Shown here: positions 50,835-60,388 of the stretch, in pieces
Position numbering within the stretch: the stretch's first letter is position 1
Layout: each line of letters opens with the position of its first letter
Origin: Doryteuthis pealeii
Taxonomy: Eukaryota > Mollusca > Cephalopoda > Myopsida > Loliginidae
Direction of reading: 5' to 3'
NCBI GenBank assembly: GCA_023376005.1
Contig: CM042148.1
Coordinates: 69,458,739-69,522,738, forward strand
Length of the DNA: 64,000 nt
The notes under the pieces: generated by a model
What the model saw: only the letters and a program-made list of their open reading frames with translations
Databases searched by the model: none
What the model was told of the DNA's origin: nothing
Made by a program: the position numbers and the translations under genes

Positions 50835-51243
50835 ATCGAACTTAACGGACCTAAATTCCACCATCGTATGAAAGAAAAAAAAAGACCAAAAATCAGGGAA
50901 TTAACCAAATTTAATGAAATTTTCAGTGTTGATATATTGATGAATAAAAGATATAATGCATCAGTTATTTTATTTAAAAACTTTTACATTTTTTAAGGTC
51001 AGTTAATTTAAACCACGTATCCTTGAGACGTAACACAGATTCTCAAAGATACGTGGTTTAAAGTTAACTGACCTAAATAAATGTAACAGTTTTTAAATAA
51101 AATAACTAGTGAATTATATATTTTATTCATTAATATATCAACACTGAAAATTTCATTAAATTCGGTTAATTCCCTGATTTTTAGTATTTTTTCTTTCGGC
51201 GAGGTAACATTCGATGTTTGAATTTAGGTCCGTTAAGTTCGAT
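50835..51243. mobile_element. 409-bp TTAA-flanked MITE, second copy
   Basis: Terminal repeats ATCGAACTTAACGGACCTAA and TTAGGTCCGTTAAGTTCGAT; right flank TTAA (51244-51247), left flank CTAA. It has exactly the same length as 24579-24987, and the same central hairpin (CAAAGATACGTGGTTTAAAG). Confidence 0.8.
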
Positions 51244-51247
51244 TTAA

Positions 51248-51571
51248 CCGAAAATATTTACTTTCTAATGTAGAAATTTAATGAAAAAAGTTAACAGTTC
51301 AAAGTTGTCTTTTAGTTCGTTTAGTAACTTTGAACGACTTGTTCTAGTGTCTGTAACAAGTTGATTTCTACCATTAAAAAAATTCTTACCACATTGTAAG
51401 TAACAATCTACCAGGAGGCTTCAGACAGGAAGAACCCTTTGGGCATGAGAACAGAAAAAGACCCTTCCTAGCACAAAAAAGGATTAAAAAAAATAAAAAT
51501 CGTAGGAATTAAAGTCTAACCGTAAAAAGTAAAATTTATCTATTTCTCTGATTTTTTTAGATGAGGCTTAA
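51248..51571. other. Unassigned sequence
   Basis: No recognised feature. Confidence 0.35.
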
Positions 51572-51735
51572 TAATTATTATTATTTGGATAATTCTGACT
51601 ATTGCCCTCATCTTTATTTTATCTGTACAACGTTTCGGTCGGAAGAAGGCCGTAGGGCACATCGAAATGTTGTACAGATAACAATAAAGATGAGGACAAT
51701 AGTCCGAATAATCCAAATAATACTAATTACAATTA
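51572..51735. mobile_element. Foldback (Penelope-like?) element, compact copy
   Basis: Left arm TAATAATTATTATTATTTGG to TACAACGTTTCGGTCGG; right arm AAGAAGGCCGTAGGGCACAT to TCCGAATAATCCAAATAATA. The spacer between arms is nearly gone, giving an almost continuous palindrome. Same family as 17615-17842 and 29960-30125. Confidence 0.65.
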
Positions 51736-51832
51736 GTCTTTCGTCGCTTTTCTCTTCTTTAATTCCTTTTCAGTCTGACAATTAAAAAAAGTAAACATAA
51801 GTATTTACAAAGTGTACTTTAAGCCAGTGGTT

Positions 51833-51905
51833 CTCAACCTTTTTTTTTTGCCTATGGTCCCCTTTGATTCTTCTTTAACTCTGGTGGTCCGCTATAGCCA
51901 TTCAA
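51833..51905 (+). mobile_element. hAT-like MITE terminus
   Basis: CAGTGGTTCTCAACCTTTTT, TATGGTCCCCTTTGATTC and GGTGGTCCGCTATAGCC. CAGTGGTTCTCAACC is the terminal sequence type of SPIN/Charlie-like hAT elements. No right end is visible. Confidence 0.5.
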
Positions 51906-52027
51906 TGTTTAAATAATTGGGTTTAAGAAAAGAAAACTGTAACATCAGCAGAAACTCCCACCAAATAACCCAAGACCTAATCCCACATAACACACTGGAC
52001 TCCATAGGTTCCAGTTCTATAGATCTA

Positions 52028-52150
52028 GGCAGTTTTGGTTTGTTGGCTAGATTTTACGGCATGTCAACCCTTGCTGGGCTATTTCATGCCGAAAACATTT
52101 TTGTTTTATTTATTTTTGTTGGATATTCAACTATTTCAAAAACATCTTTT
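52028..52150 (-). mobile_element. RP600 3'-end fragment
   Basis: TTGGTTTGTTGGCTAGATTT, TACGGCATGTCAACCCTTGC and GGGCTATTTCATGCCGAAAA. Truncated after the AT-rich segment. Confidence 0.65.
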
Positions 52151-52192
52151 TAAAATATCTTTTAGATATTTTTAAAAATTCATTTTAATTTC

Positions 52193-52194
<2 letters not shown>

Positions 52195-52256
<62 letters not shown>

Positions 52257-52453
52257 CAGACGCTGTCGCTGTCAATAACAACAGAGACAAAAGATCCGTT
52301 GAACAGGAACAACAGTCATTTGATAAAGGGTATCTAACGAACCCGAAAATTTATGACAAAAAATAATAATAAAAAAATAAGTGAATCCAATACTCCATAA
52401 CATCGAGTTCATTCATTTATTTTTAGATGCTTCGTAATAACGCCCAATTTAAA

Positions 52454-52513
<60 letters not shown>

Positions 52514-52880
52514 AATAGATGCTCTTGTGGTTTGATGATGAGCTTGATCCGACAAACGTTTGAAAGCAATCACAACAGCTAAGGCAAGGAGAACAAAGAC
52601 AAAATGATTAGGTTAAAAATCAATTTTTATTTGGCAATACCAAATGAAACAAATAACAATAATCTATGTCAGAAAAAAAGGGAATGAAAGGTAAAGTTCT
52701 TGCGTATGTATATGTGTATTGGCAAGTTCTTGCATTGATTAAAATCTCCTTGTATATCGTTTTGTTTATAATATTAACCAGTGTTCTTACGGTCAAATGT
52801 TGTCTCCAAGTTGTTATCTGCAAAACTGAGATTTTTACCGACACAGCAAAGGGATTGGTTTGATCTAGCTAAAATGTTTT
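52195..52880. other. (TA)n tracts and unassigned sequence
   Basis: (TA)n at 52195-52252 and 52468-52510. The text between them and after (to 52880) has no recognised family or gene. Confidence 0.5.
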
Positions 52881-53075
52881 GATCTATCCCATAGATACGG
52901 CCCTAAAAGGTACTAAATGGGTGGATTTGGGTATAAAGGTAATGAAGGAATACTCCATACTCACCAGAACCCCAGGATTGGAACCTCCCTATTAAATGCA
53001 GTTTAATGTCATACCCAGGACACTAAGATCCTCAGCCACCACCCTCTAGCACATATATTATAAAAAGTATTTTCA
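52881..53075 (-). mobile_element. RP600 internal fragment
   Basis: CCCATAGATACGGCCCTAAA, GGTAATGAAGGAATACTCCA, AGTTTAATGTCATACCCAGG and CCACCCTCTAGCACATATAT. Both ends are missing. Confidence 0.65.
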
Positions 53076-53094
53076 TCGTATTTTGAATCAGTAG

Positions 53095-53328
53095 GAATCA
53101 CATGAATTCCTGGTTCGATACCGGCCTCCGTCAACTCAGCACATAAGTAGCACAGTTTGGGTAATCTGATCTGTGCGGTAAAGTAGAGAGCTGACAGTAG
53201 GTACGGTACTTCATCTCAGCCAAAAGAATCTCTCTGATCTAGCGCTAGCGAAAAGGGGATAGATTCCCTCGCTGTCCCGCTGATGTCGACAATTGGCCAC
53301 TCAGTCAACTTTACTTGCTCTTGGTGAG
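53095..53328 (+). mobile_element. SINE-A, subfamily with insertion
   Basis: Begins at the B box (TGGTTCGATACCGGCCTCCG). Carries GTTTGGGTAATCTGATCTGT, the insertion shared with 26138-26395. Confidence 0.75.
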
Positions 53329-53417
53329 TCCCTAGATTTCAGTTTCTTTCTGCAACGAGAAAATCTTTTTACTAAGTTTATTTTTTTAATTACCTTAACT
53401 TAGTACAGGGTTTCCAA

Positions 53418-53830
53418 TTGTGGTGTAATATATTAGTAAGCTATCTCTCACAGATCCATTACAACTGAATAGCGAGTTCAATCCTTGCTGGATGCCTTAT
53501 ACTTGCGACCCTGAGTCACGTCATACCCATGGCTAAAGGCTTGGTTATCTAAAGGCGTGTTACCGTGGTGTAATCGTTAGCAAACTTGTCTCATAGATCC
53601 ACTACAACTAAATAGTCACATCCTAATCAGATAGGTTGGCTAAAACCTACGTTTACTTAGTACTAGAAGCAGCTATCCGTCAACCCCAGGGTAGAGGGGG
53701 GCAAAAAGTTAGTCTCGCAGAACCACTATTACTGAATCCTAAGTTGGATCCTCGCAGGATGCCCCATCTCTATGTAAAAAGATATTGCATTGATCCAGCC
53801 TGTTGGAGCATCAGAAAAAAAAGTGCAGAC
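53418..53830 (+). mobile_element. SINE-C cluster, three units
   Basis: 53418-53555 (GTGGTGTAATATATTAGTAA, GCGAGTTCAATCCTTGCTGG, CTTGCGACCCTGAGTCACG), 53558-53690 (CCGTGGTGTAATCGTTAGCA, TAGTACTAGAAGCAGCTATC) and 53691-53830 (AGTTAGTCTCGCAGAACCAC, TTGGATCCTCGCAGGATGCC). The head-to-tail arrangement resembles 49658-49920 and 54350-54480, so SINE-C may be naturally dimeric. Confidence 0.65.
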
Positions 53831-54349
53831 AATTTGAAAAAAAAAAATGAATGTCTCCTATTTAAAATGTCAACTGCAAAAAAAAAAAAAAAAAAAAAAT
53901 CCGTACTGTTACTATTTGAATTTTATTTTTCCATTATCTTCACGAATAGAAATCAAATCTTCATTATTTCTGCTCAAAAAGTAAGTTCTGTTGATAGTAA
54001 ATATGTATATGTATTTACTTAGTCATTATTTTATGTTTTATTTTCGTAGTTTCATCCGGACATACATACATACATACATACATACATGTTGACTGTCAAC
54101 TCGTGTTCGAGTAAGACCATTTCCTGTTGTTGTTTTTTTTATAATACATGTACTAATAATCCACCTTAATTACCTCCCCTTGGAAATCTGAGATTTATAA
54201 AATTAGCACTCTGAAAACATCAGTCAGATCGTAGTCAGAGTTAAGTGTAATAAAGCTTTCCTAAAAGTCTAAGCACTGGTTCACTTTTTACTACAATACA
54301 TACATACATACATACATACATACCAACTGCCCTTTATATATCTACTAGC
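53831..54349. other. Unassigned, with (CATA)n
   Basis: A tract at 53877-53900; (CATA)n at 54061-54086 and 54297-54322. The segments flanking 53900-54020 and 54540-54680 resemble each other (CTGTTAYYATTTRAAT, ATTATCTTCACGAAYA, AATCAAATCT). Confidence 0.45.
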
Positions 54350-54490
54350 AGCGGCTACCCGGTACCGCTTGGTAGAGGGGGATTTTTAAAAAGTTAGTCC
54401 CGCAGATCCATTATTACTGAATCGTGAGTTGAATCCTCGTGGGATGCCTCATTTAAATCCCTATGTAAAAAAATAGACCTTGCATTGAAC
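54350..54490 (+). mobile_element. SINE-C, second-half unit
   Basis: AGCAGCGGCTACCCGGTACC, AGTTAGTCCCGCAGATCCAT, TGAGTTGAATCCTCGTGGGA and ATAGACCTTGCATTGAACCA. Followed by the same 3' flank as the 53691 copy. Confidence 0.6.
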
Positions 54491-54759
54491 CAGCTACTCT
54501 GAAAAGAAATGTTAATGTCTACTATCTAAAATATTAAATGAAAAAAAAATCCATGCTGTTATCATTTAAATGTTATTTTTTAATTATCTTCACGAACATA
54601 AATCAAATCTCTATTATTTTTCCTAAAAAAACCCAAGCCCTGGTGATATTAATGTGTATATATATTTACTTTGTCGTTAATTGTTTTATTTTCGAAGTTG
54701 CCTCTGAAAATACATATACACACAACTGTCTTTTATATATGTATAGATAGATAGATGGT

Positions 54760-54868
54760 AATGATTCTCAACATTCAGTGAGCGCATAACCCACTACAAA
54801 GGTAATGGTCTTGCTGGGTACTCTATACTTTTGGCCTTGTGCCAAACTAAGCTAAGTTTAGTAAACGA
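54760..54868 (+). mobile_element. SINE-C-like with CTAAGCTAAG tail
   Basis: AATGGTCTTGCTGGGTACTC, TATACTTTTGGCCTTGTGCC and AAACTAAGCTAAGTTTAGTA. The tail matches those of the 5S-derived repeats at 57430-57660. Confidence 0.5.
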
Positions 54869-55124
54869 CGACATTAGTAATACTCTGTAGGATTAGCTTG
54901 CTAACCACTACGCTAGAGCAAGGCATCTAGACTCATTAAATAAACTCACATCCATGATAGACGCATGCGCAGTGGCATTTTGTTCTATAAATAAGAACAT
55001 AAAATATTCACACTATTTGTCTTCGCTTAATTCTTAGCTAAACTAAGAAATGTCCTTGATAACATCTGTTTTGGGTTATATCAAATTAACTGTAACTATT
55101 TTAAATATCAGACTTAAATGTCTC

Positions 55125-55190
<66 letters not shown>

Positions 55191-55195
55191 TCATT
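54869..55195. other. Unassigned, then (TA)n
   Basis: No gene seen; (TA)n at 55131-55186. Confidence 0.5.
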
Positions 55196-55224
55196 TTTTT
55201 ATATATCATTTATTATATGTTATT

Positions 55225-55648
55225 ATTATTATTTCACTCCTTGTGAGTTTTTCACACCAGCGTTAACTGATGGTCTTTCATTGGAGTCTGAGTGACAACA
55301 AGTCTCCTCATGTCTCCAAGACTCTTCTGCGTATTCTAGCCGATTTCAACAATGCTGTTGTCTGGATAGTCTTAATTCTTTCTCTGATTTTCCAGTTCCT
55401 CTAATCTCTTTCTAAGCTTTAGGAGCCATTCCAAGTGCACCAACTACAATTGGTATCACTTTCATCCTTATATTTCACAGTCTTTTCAATTCTCTAGAAA
55501 ATTCCAGGTATTTATCTATCTTTAGTTTTCTTTCATCGTCACCCTGTGATCTGCTGGGATTGCAAAATCTACCAGTTGACAAGTCTTCTTTTTCTTTAAA
55601 ATTAATAATAGGTCTGGTCTTCTGATTATTATTATTATCATTATTGTT
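55225..55648 (-). mobile_element. LINE 3' fragment in (ATT)n
   Basis: CACTCCTTGTGAGTTTTTCA terminus, CATTGGAGTCTGAGTGACAA, the region for ELKRL, DDERKLKIDKYLEF and SRGRFC-like remnants, then AATAATAGGTCTGGTCTTCT and ATTATTATTATC. Confidence 0.75.
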
Positions 55649-55955
55649 CACTCCTTTTGAGTTTTTCACATCATGGTATTTCACTGGAGTCTGAGTGACA
55701 ACAAGTCTCCTCAGGTCTCCAGGACTCTTCTGATTATTCTGGCAGATTGCAGCAGTGCAGTATTCTGGATGGTCTCAATTCTTCCTATGATCTCCAGATT
55801 TTTCAATCTTTTTTCCAAGCTTTTTGGGACCGTTCCAAGTGCACCAACTACAATTGGTATCACTTTGACTTTCATATTCCATAACTTTTTAGTTCTCTGG
55901 CAAGGTCCAGGTATTTGTCCATTTTGTTATTTTCCTTCAGCTTCACCCTATTATC
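55649..55955 (-). mobile_element. LINE 3' fragment
   Basis: CACTCCTTTTGAGTTTTTCA to CAGCTTCACCCTA. The plus-strand frame at 55673-55972 is the antisense of the LINE protein. Truncated near the VPADHRV region. Confidence 0.75.
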
Positions 55956-56533
55956 TCTTTTTTCTTTTATAATGGGTTTTATTTTTTTTAAATTTCTTTA
56001 TTAGATAGCGATACTAATGTTCCCAGACATATGATCTGAAGAAATACTAACAATCGCTCGTAATTCATAAAATCGTTTGCAAATTGTTTATATCTTGCAA
56101 CATTGTATAACTTTGAATTTGACACCTCCTATTCCCACAAATGGTTTATTTGAAAAATATCAATTTACTCTTCAGGGCTAATATCTTAGCCCTGAAGAGC
56201 ATTAAGCGAAGCTTTTAGTAGGTTCGTCTGACTCATTAGATTTATCTTTATTATTTGCTCTACTTAGGTATTGAGCACTTTTTACTTATTAGCTTTAGTC
56301 TACTGGCGGTTTTGTATGAAGATATATATCTTATATATATATATATGTGCATATGAATTGTTTTTTCTTTTGGCCGAAATATTGTACCAATAGATTATTT
56401 TTTGTTGGTACGATTATCTTGGTCTTTTCTTTTTTCCAAAATTTTTTCTCCCCGGTTGATGTTTGGTAGTATATTTTTACAATCAAACTATTTGCTGGTT
56501 TTTTTCTCACCGCGAGGACTTACCAATAAGTTT

Positions 56534-56582
<49 letters not shown>
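55956..56582. other. Unassigned sequence and (TA)n
   Basis: A perfect short hairpin (CTTCAGGGCTAA/TTAGCCCTGAAG) lies at 56172-56196. (TA)n at 56536-56582. Otherwise unassigned. Confidence 0.45.
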
Positions 56583-56586
<4 letters not shown>

Positions 56587-57415
56587 GGTGTTCGGGAGAA
56601 ATTTGACAGTGTCATAAGGAAAAAGAAAAAGTGCTTGGTAACTACAAAATTTAATGGATTGTAAAGAAATTCAACAGGCACGGAAATTACACTACTGTCA
56701 ACAAGTTTCACTCAAAATAACCACCATTAGCGTCGATCACAGCCTCAATCCTGCTCCGGAACCTGGAGCAAGCTGATGTTACAGTTTCCCTGGGAAGAGT
56801 CTCAAAAACTACCTTAATTCTATCGATTAACTGGGTTTTGTAATACTGGCACGGCGATTGGTGTCTTTTCTAACAGCGCCCCATACATAATAATCCATAG
56901 GGTTAAGATCTGGGGAGTTCGGAGGCCAAACATTGGGACTGGTGTAGTCATAAAACTTCGCCGACAACCATTTTTTTGAACTTTTCCCAGAGGTGTGGCG
57001 GGGGGGGGGCAATCCTGCTGCCATACATATGGCTTACCATTGACTACCCTTGTTATCCAGGACTTGACTACAGTGTTTAGCAACATGTAGGCATCTGAAG
57101 GTCCTCCAACACTTTTTTTCTGCAGATTTTCGAGGAATTCTGCTGTACGAACTCAATCAGATCGCCTGTTATGTTACTTTCTTCTAGCCACAGCCTCGTA
57201 ATCTCCATTGCAATTCTCCAGTTCATGCCTGATTGTTTTTACAGTGTTCAGGGAGCATTGGGCAGCAACCATAATCTCTTTATTTTGATGGCCGGCGCAG
57301 ATCATCATGATACAAATTATTCTCTTCCATGATTCAGGTGGGTTCCAGTCATCCATTCTATCTGTCATCCCGTATATGAATGAAGAAGGGTCCACGTTTT
57401 TAAATGATACGTAGC
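56583..57415 (-). pseudogene. Tc1/mariner-superfamily transposase relic
   Basis: Read on the minus strand. 57395-57174 encodes an N-terminal helix-turn-helix (RMDDWNPPESWKRIICIMMI, AGHQNKEIMVAAQCSLNTVK, TIRHELENCNGDYEAVARRK). After a large internal deletion, 57086-56820 encodes the catalytic C-terminal part (NTVVKSWITRVVNGKPYVWQ, then QD), a frameshift in the G-run at about 57000, then WPPNSPDLNPMDYYVWGA. The WQQD and SPDLNPMD aspartates are the 2nd and 3rd catalytic residues of this superfamily. The first catalytic Asp lies in the deleted part. One terminus, ACAGGGTGTTCGGGAGAAAT, sits at 56583 in (TA)n. Inactive. Confidence 0.8.
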
Positions 57416-57429
57416 AACAGCAGTTAGTG

Positions 57430-57888
57430 TAAGCAATGTATGTGCCATATCTAAGCTAAGCTTAGTAAATATCAACAACCAGCATCGTACTTTACGATCA
57501 AATCACGCTGAAACCAGCGATTCCCACTAGATCACCGAAGTTAAGCAGTGATGAGCCTGTTCAGTACTTAGATGGGTGACCATTTAAGCAACAGTAGGTA
57601 CTATAAGCAATATGAGGCCTTTGTGCTATATCTAAGCAAAGCTTAGTAATACTAATAAAGTTCAACTTCCTTTAAGCAGTGATGAGCCTGTTCAGTACTT
57701 AGATGGGTGAACACTTAAGCAACAGTAGGTACTATAAGTAACCCGAGGCATGTGTGTCATATCTAAATAAAGCTTAGTAATACTAATAAGGTTCAACTTC
57801 CTTTAAGTAGTGATGAGCCTGTTCAGTACTTAGATGGGTGACCATTTAAGCAACAGTAGGTATTATAAGTAACCTGAGGCCTGTGTGT
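57430..57888 (+). repeat. 5S rRNA-derived repeats, three units
   Basis: Unit 1 (about 57492-57610) aligns along the whole 5S rRNA: ATCACGCTGAAACCAGCGAT, AGATCACCGAAGTTAAGCAG, CCTGTTCAGTACTTAGATGG, GTGACCATTT. Units 2 (57661) and 3 (57792) start within the gene (CTTTAAGCAGTGATGAGCCT). Each is followed by GGCMTKTGTGYYATATCTAA and GCTTAGTAA. Many changes against 5S and the attached tail make these SINE-type repeats rather than working 5S genes. An RP600 insertion splits the third tail. Confidence 0.75.
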
Positions 57889-58481
57889 TTTTGTTTTGTT
57901 TTACGGCATATCAACCTCAGTGGGTCATTTAATGCCGATTAAGTTTTGAAATAAATCAATTCTTAATGGATAATACAATTTTGTTTATAAATACATGTTT
58001 TTCTATTCAGTCCATAGATGGGACCCTAACAGGTACTACCACTCCGGGTCAGAGTGGACCAGGGAGCAATGGTGATGAAGGGGTGCTCCACATTCCCCAA
58101 ACCTCCAGAACTGGAACCTCACCATCAGATAGAGTTTAACGTAATTCCCAGGACATGTAGACCCGCAGCCACCGCCTTCTAGCATCCATATGATAAAAGG
58201 GGTGGGGCTTGCCATAAGGGCAATAGGGTTTGGAAAATCATATAGGTGCTAGGGCTTAACATGACCAGCCGATTGATCGGAGGGGGCCTCTCCAACCGCC
58301 CGTCTAGCCCAAGATAGGGCCAAAGTAGAGTATTGCATGTCATGAACTGCTCATCCACCTGGGTTCTATCCTTAATCATCACGGGTCGCCACCCACGGCC
58401 AACAGGTGGCCCCATTGGGGGAGTCTTATCCCTCTGCAGAGGTGCAGTCGGTGCATTCTAACGCCCCAGACGACAGGGCGA
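57889..58481 (-). mobile_element. RP600 retroposon, full-length (593 bp), in 5S repeat tail
   Basis: TGAGGCCTGTGTGT at 57875-57888 and 58482-58495 is exact (14 bp), so the pre-insertion sequence can be located without ambiguity. It begins TTTTGTTTTGTTTTACGGCA and ends CAGACGACAGGGCGA. Same length as the 31186 copy. A minus frame at 58179-58415 is shared among copies (GWRPVMIKDRTQVDEQFMTC) but is not a conserved protein. Confidence 0.9.
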
Positions 58482-58495
58482 TGAGGCCTGTGTGT

Positions 58496-58674
58496 CTTAT
58501 CTAAGCAAAGCTAAGTAAACAACAAGTTACCTCAATTACAAAATCTAATATTACAATTATTTTCATTATGAAAGAATCACTGGATATAGACAACGTTTCT
58601 TTTGATGTATTTGCCTTGCGTTCTTATATAAAAATACATTTAAAACCCAAATGTCTATATTCGTAGAGCTACTA
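58496..58674. other. 5S-repeat tail remainder and unassigned
   Basis: CTTATCTAAGCAAAGCTAAG (58496-58515) finishes the interrupted tail; the rest is unassigned. Confidence 0.5.
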
Positions 58675-58760
58675 AAGCAGTGGTTATCAACCATGGGTAT
58701 CCCCTGGGGATATTTCCGGGTTTCAGGGGCTTGGGATTGGGTCCATAGACTCAAACTGGC
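58675..58760 (+). mobile_element. hAT-like MITE terminus
   Basis: GCAGTGGTTATCAACCATGG, GTATCCCCTGGGGATATTTC and TCAGGGGCTTGGGA: a CAGTGGTTNTCAACC-type end followed by a CCCCTGGGG palindrome. The other end is not seen. Confidence 0.5.
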
Positions 58761-58927
58761 TCCAGGCCAGCACATAAACAGTATGCATCGATCCACGCCT
58801 ATGGGTAGTCACGCTGTGTTTTCTCTCGGTTAGCTTGTGTGCTGTTTTGCACTCACATTGGTGGCTACGTTTCTCTAGTAAACGTGAACGATTATCTACC
58901 GAATTTGTGCATTTATATATTAGTAGC

Positions 58928-59116
58928 AGGACCTGTGGATATACCACAGGATGATAATTTAATTAATACAATATTTGTTGTGTTTATTTAAGAGCTATTG
59001 CGAATACTTCAATATGTAAAAATTATAATTATCTTGATTTAACTATATCTCTCTTTTTTTCTTTCTTTCCTTGTTTTCATCTTTTCATAATGTTCGATTG
59101 AAACAGATTAGCGTTA
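58928..59116 (+). repeat. Repeat K, longest copy
   Basis: AGGACCTGTGGATATACCAC, AGAGCTATTGCGAATACTTC, TCTTGATTTAACTATATCTC, a TTTC tract and TTCGATTGAAACAGATTAGC. It shows that the two K parts seen separately near 34.0 and 34.4 kb belong to one family. Confidence 0.65.
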
Positions 59117-59254
59117 TCACTTCTGCGCGCCCACCTCTCTGTCTATCTTTCTTCTACACTCTTTGTTTCTTTGTTTCTTATTATATTTTTTCTGTGTAAC
59201 ATGTCCGTTTTCTTCCATTTCTTTCTTTATGATAAAAACCGAATGGTACATTAT

Positions 59255-59450
59255 TTAGCTGGGGTGACGACACGTATAATTCTGAGAGGACCTGGGAGTA
59301 ATGAGAATAAAGGGGTACTTCACATTCCCCAGATCTCCAGAAGGTCACCATCGGATCCATGTTAGTGCCATATCCAGGACGACCCTTGAGGGTCTTATCC
59401 CTGTATAGGATATTTCTGCGTATTCTAAACCATATCGACAGGGTGCTTTT
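59255..59450 (-). mobile_element. RP600 degenerate fragment
   Basis: AGGACCTGGGAGTAATGAGA, TACTTCACATTCCCCAGATC, TTATCCCTGTATAGGATATT and ATATCGACAGGGTGC. Internal deletions like those at 25963-26132. Confidence 0.6.
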
Positions 59451-59584
59451 CCACGATTATATTAGAGTTTATCTAGTTCAGTTGGTCTTTGTGGGAAGTA
59501 CCACGTTTCTAGCATTTACCAATCTGGAACCTTAATGTAGCTTCAGAAACAGTTTGGAATGACAGCCTGTACAAAAGTAGAAGA

Positions 59585-60331
59585 AGAGTCACATGGTGTA
59601 TTGGTTATCTTCGTAGGAAATGACCCGAGTTCAAATCCTGGACGAGGCTATTTGCATTTCATATAGTGCTGTAGGAGTTATTTTCGTATTTGCCTCGGGA
59701 GTTGTCTGCCCGTTTAGTGTCGCTGGTTCCCGCTAGGGGCCTGGTGTATTTAAGCGGCTGATTTGAACTTCTCTTCCTCTCTTTGCCTGCTGCTCGACCT
59801 ACGAGACACAATGAGGTAGTCTTATGACTACCCCTTTCTCGTTGGGGCTTCGGCCCTTAACACTGGCCACTCACTACTAGTAAGTCTCTCATACGATATA
59901 TGACTATCCTTTAGTCATGTATCCGTAACTACGTTTTTATGTACATTTAGGTATCTCTTTGATACCTAAATATATTGTATTTTACCATTCATGAATGTGT
60001 CATTATCTCTACTCTTGTATATGTATTTATGTACTTTATGCGTCTCGTCATATCCATGTGCTGTATACCTATTAAATGTTTTGTCCCTCAACCATTGTCG
60101 GAGTTTGTTTGCGTTCCAACGAGTTATGATTTTGTCATAACCTTTTAATCTTACAGTGCTAATACCCTAGGGATAGGTATAAATCCAAATATTTTACCTT
60201 CAGCTATGAGTAAATAGTAGGTCAGACTAAGCCCTTGAACCTTGGTGAGGAGAAGGAAAACTCTGAATTCAAACCTGTTAAACATCTCTTAAGAAATTGA
60301 CATCGAGTCGCATTCTGCTCCTGCGAAGGAG

Positions 60332-60338
<7 letters not shown>
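59585..60338 (+). mobile_element. SINE-B split by a solo LTR
   Basis: Head 59585-59669 (CACATGGTGTATTGGTTATC, GAGTTCAAATCCTGGACGAG), then the LTR insertion, then body 60156-60338 (GTGCTAATACCCTAGGGATA, CAGCTATGAGTAAATAGTAG, TCGCATTCTGCTCCTGCGAA). Confidence 0.8.
59670..60155 (+). mobile_element. Solo LTR, 486 bp
   Basis: Begins TGTAGGAGTTATTTTCG and ends CCTTTTAATCTTACA (TGTA...TACA), flanked by GTGC on both sides (59666-59669 and 60156-60159). Removing it restores a continuous SINE-B. TATTTAA (59747-59753) precedes a pyrimidine-rich initiation region; ATTAAA (60071-60076) is a poly(A)-signal variant. A 4-bp duplication fits some Ty3/gypsy-like elements. There is no internal domain. Confidence 0.8.

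Positions 60339-60385
<47 letters not shown>
60339..60385. repeat. (TA)n
   Basis: (TA)n at the junction between the SINE-B tail and the hammerhead-bearing element. Confidence 0.85.

Positions 60386-60388
<3 letters not shown>

Larger units (their letters stand above)
44271..50998. repeat. Duplicated block, copy B
   Basis: Co-linear with 32574-38889. The left edge cuts a SINE-A at the same base; upstream sequence is unrelated. It has 9 rather than 6 minisatellite units and keeps a fuller SINE-C (49658-49920). Differences are mostly 1-2 base indels, on both copies. Confidence 0.9.

Noticed and set aside
53636..54022. 128-codon plus-strand gene
   Set aside because: Starts in SINE-C sequence and continues through an A tract; no domain.
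56172..56215. Hammerhead-like CTGAAGAGCATTAAGCGAAG after a short hairpin
   Set aside because: GAAG replaces the invariant GAAA region and no stem I or III is found.
57492..57610. Functional 5S rRNA gene
   Set aside because: Many substitutions, no poly-T terminator at the expected end, and a SINE-type tail shared with truncated units.
58179..58415. Gene encoding the RP600 minus-strand frame (also 62689-62964, 25523-25807)
   Set aside because: The frame differs in length and is broken between copies; RP600 behaves as a non-coding retroposon.
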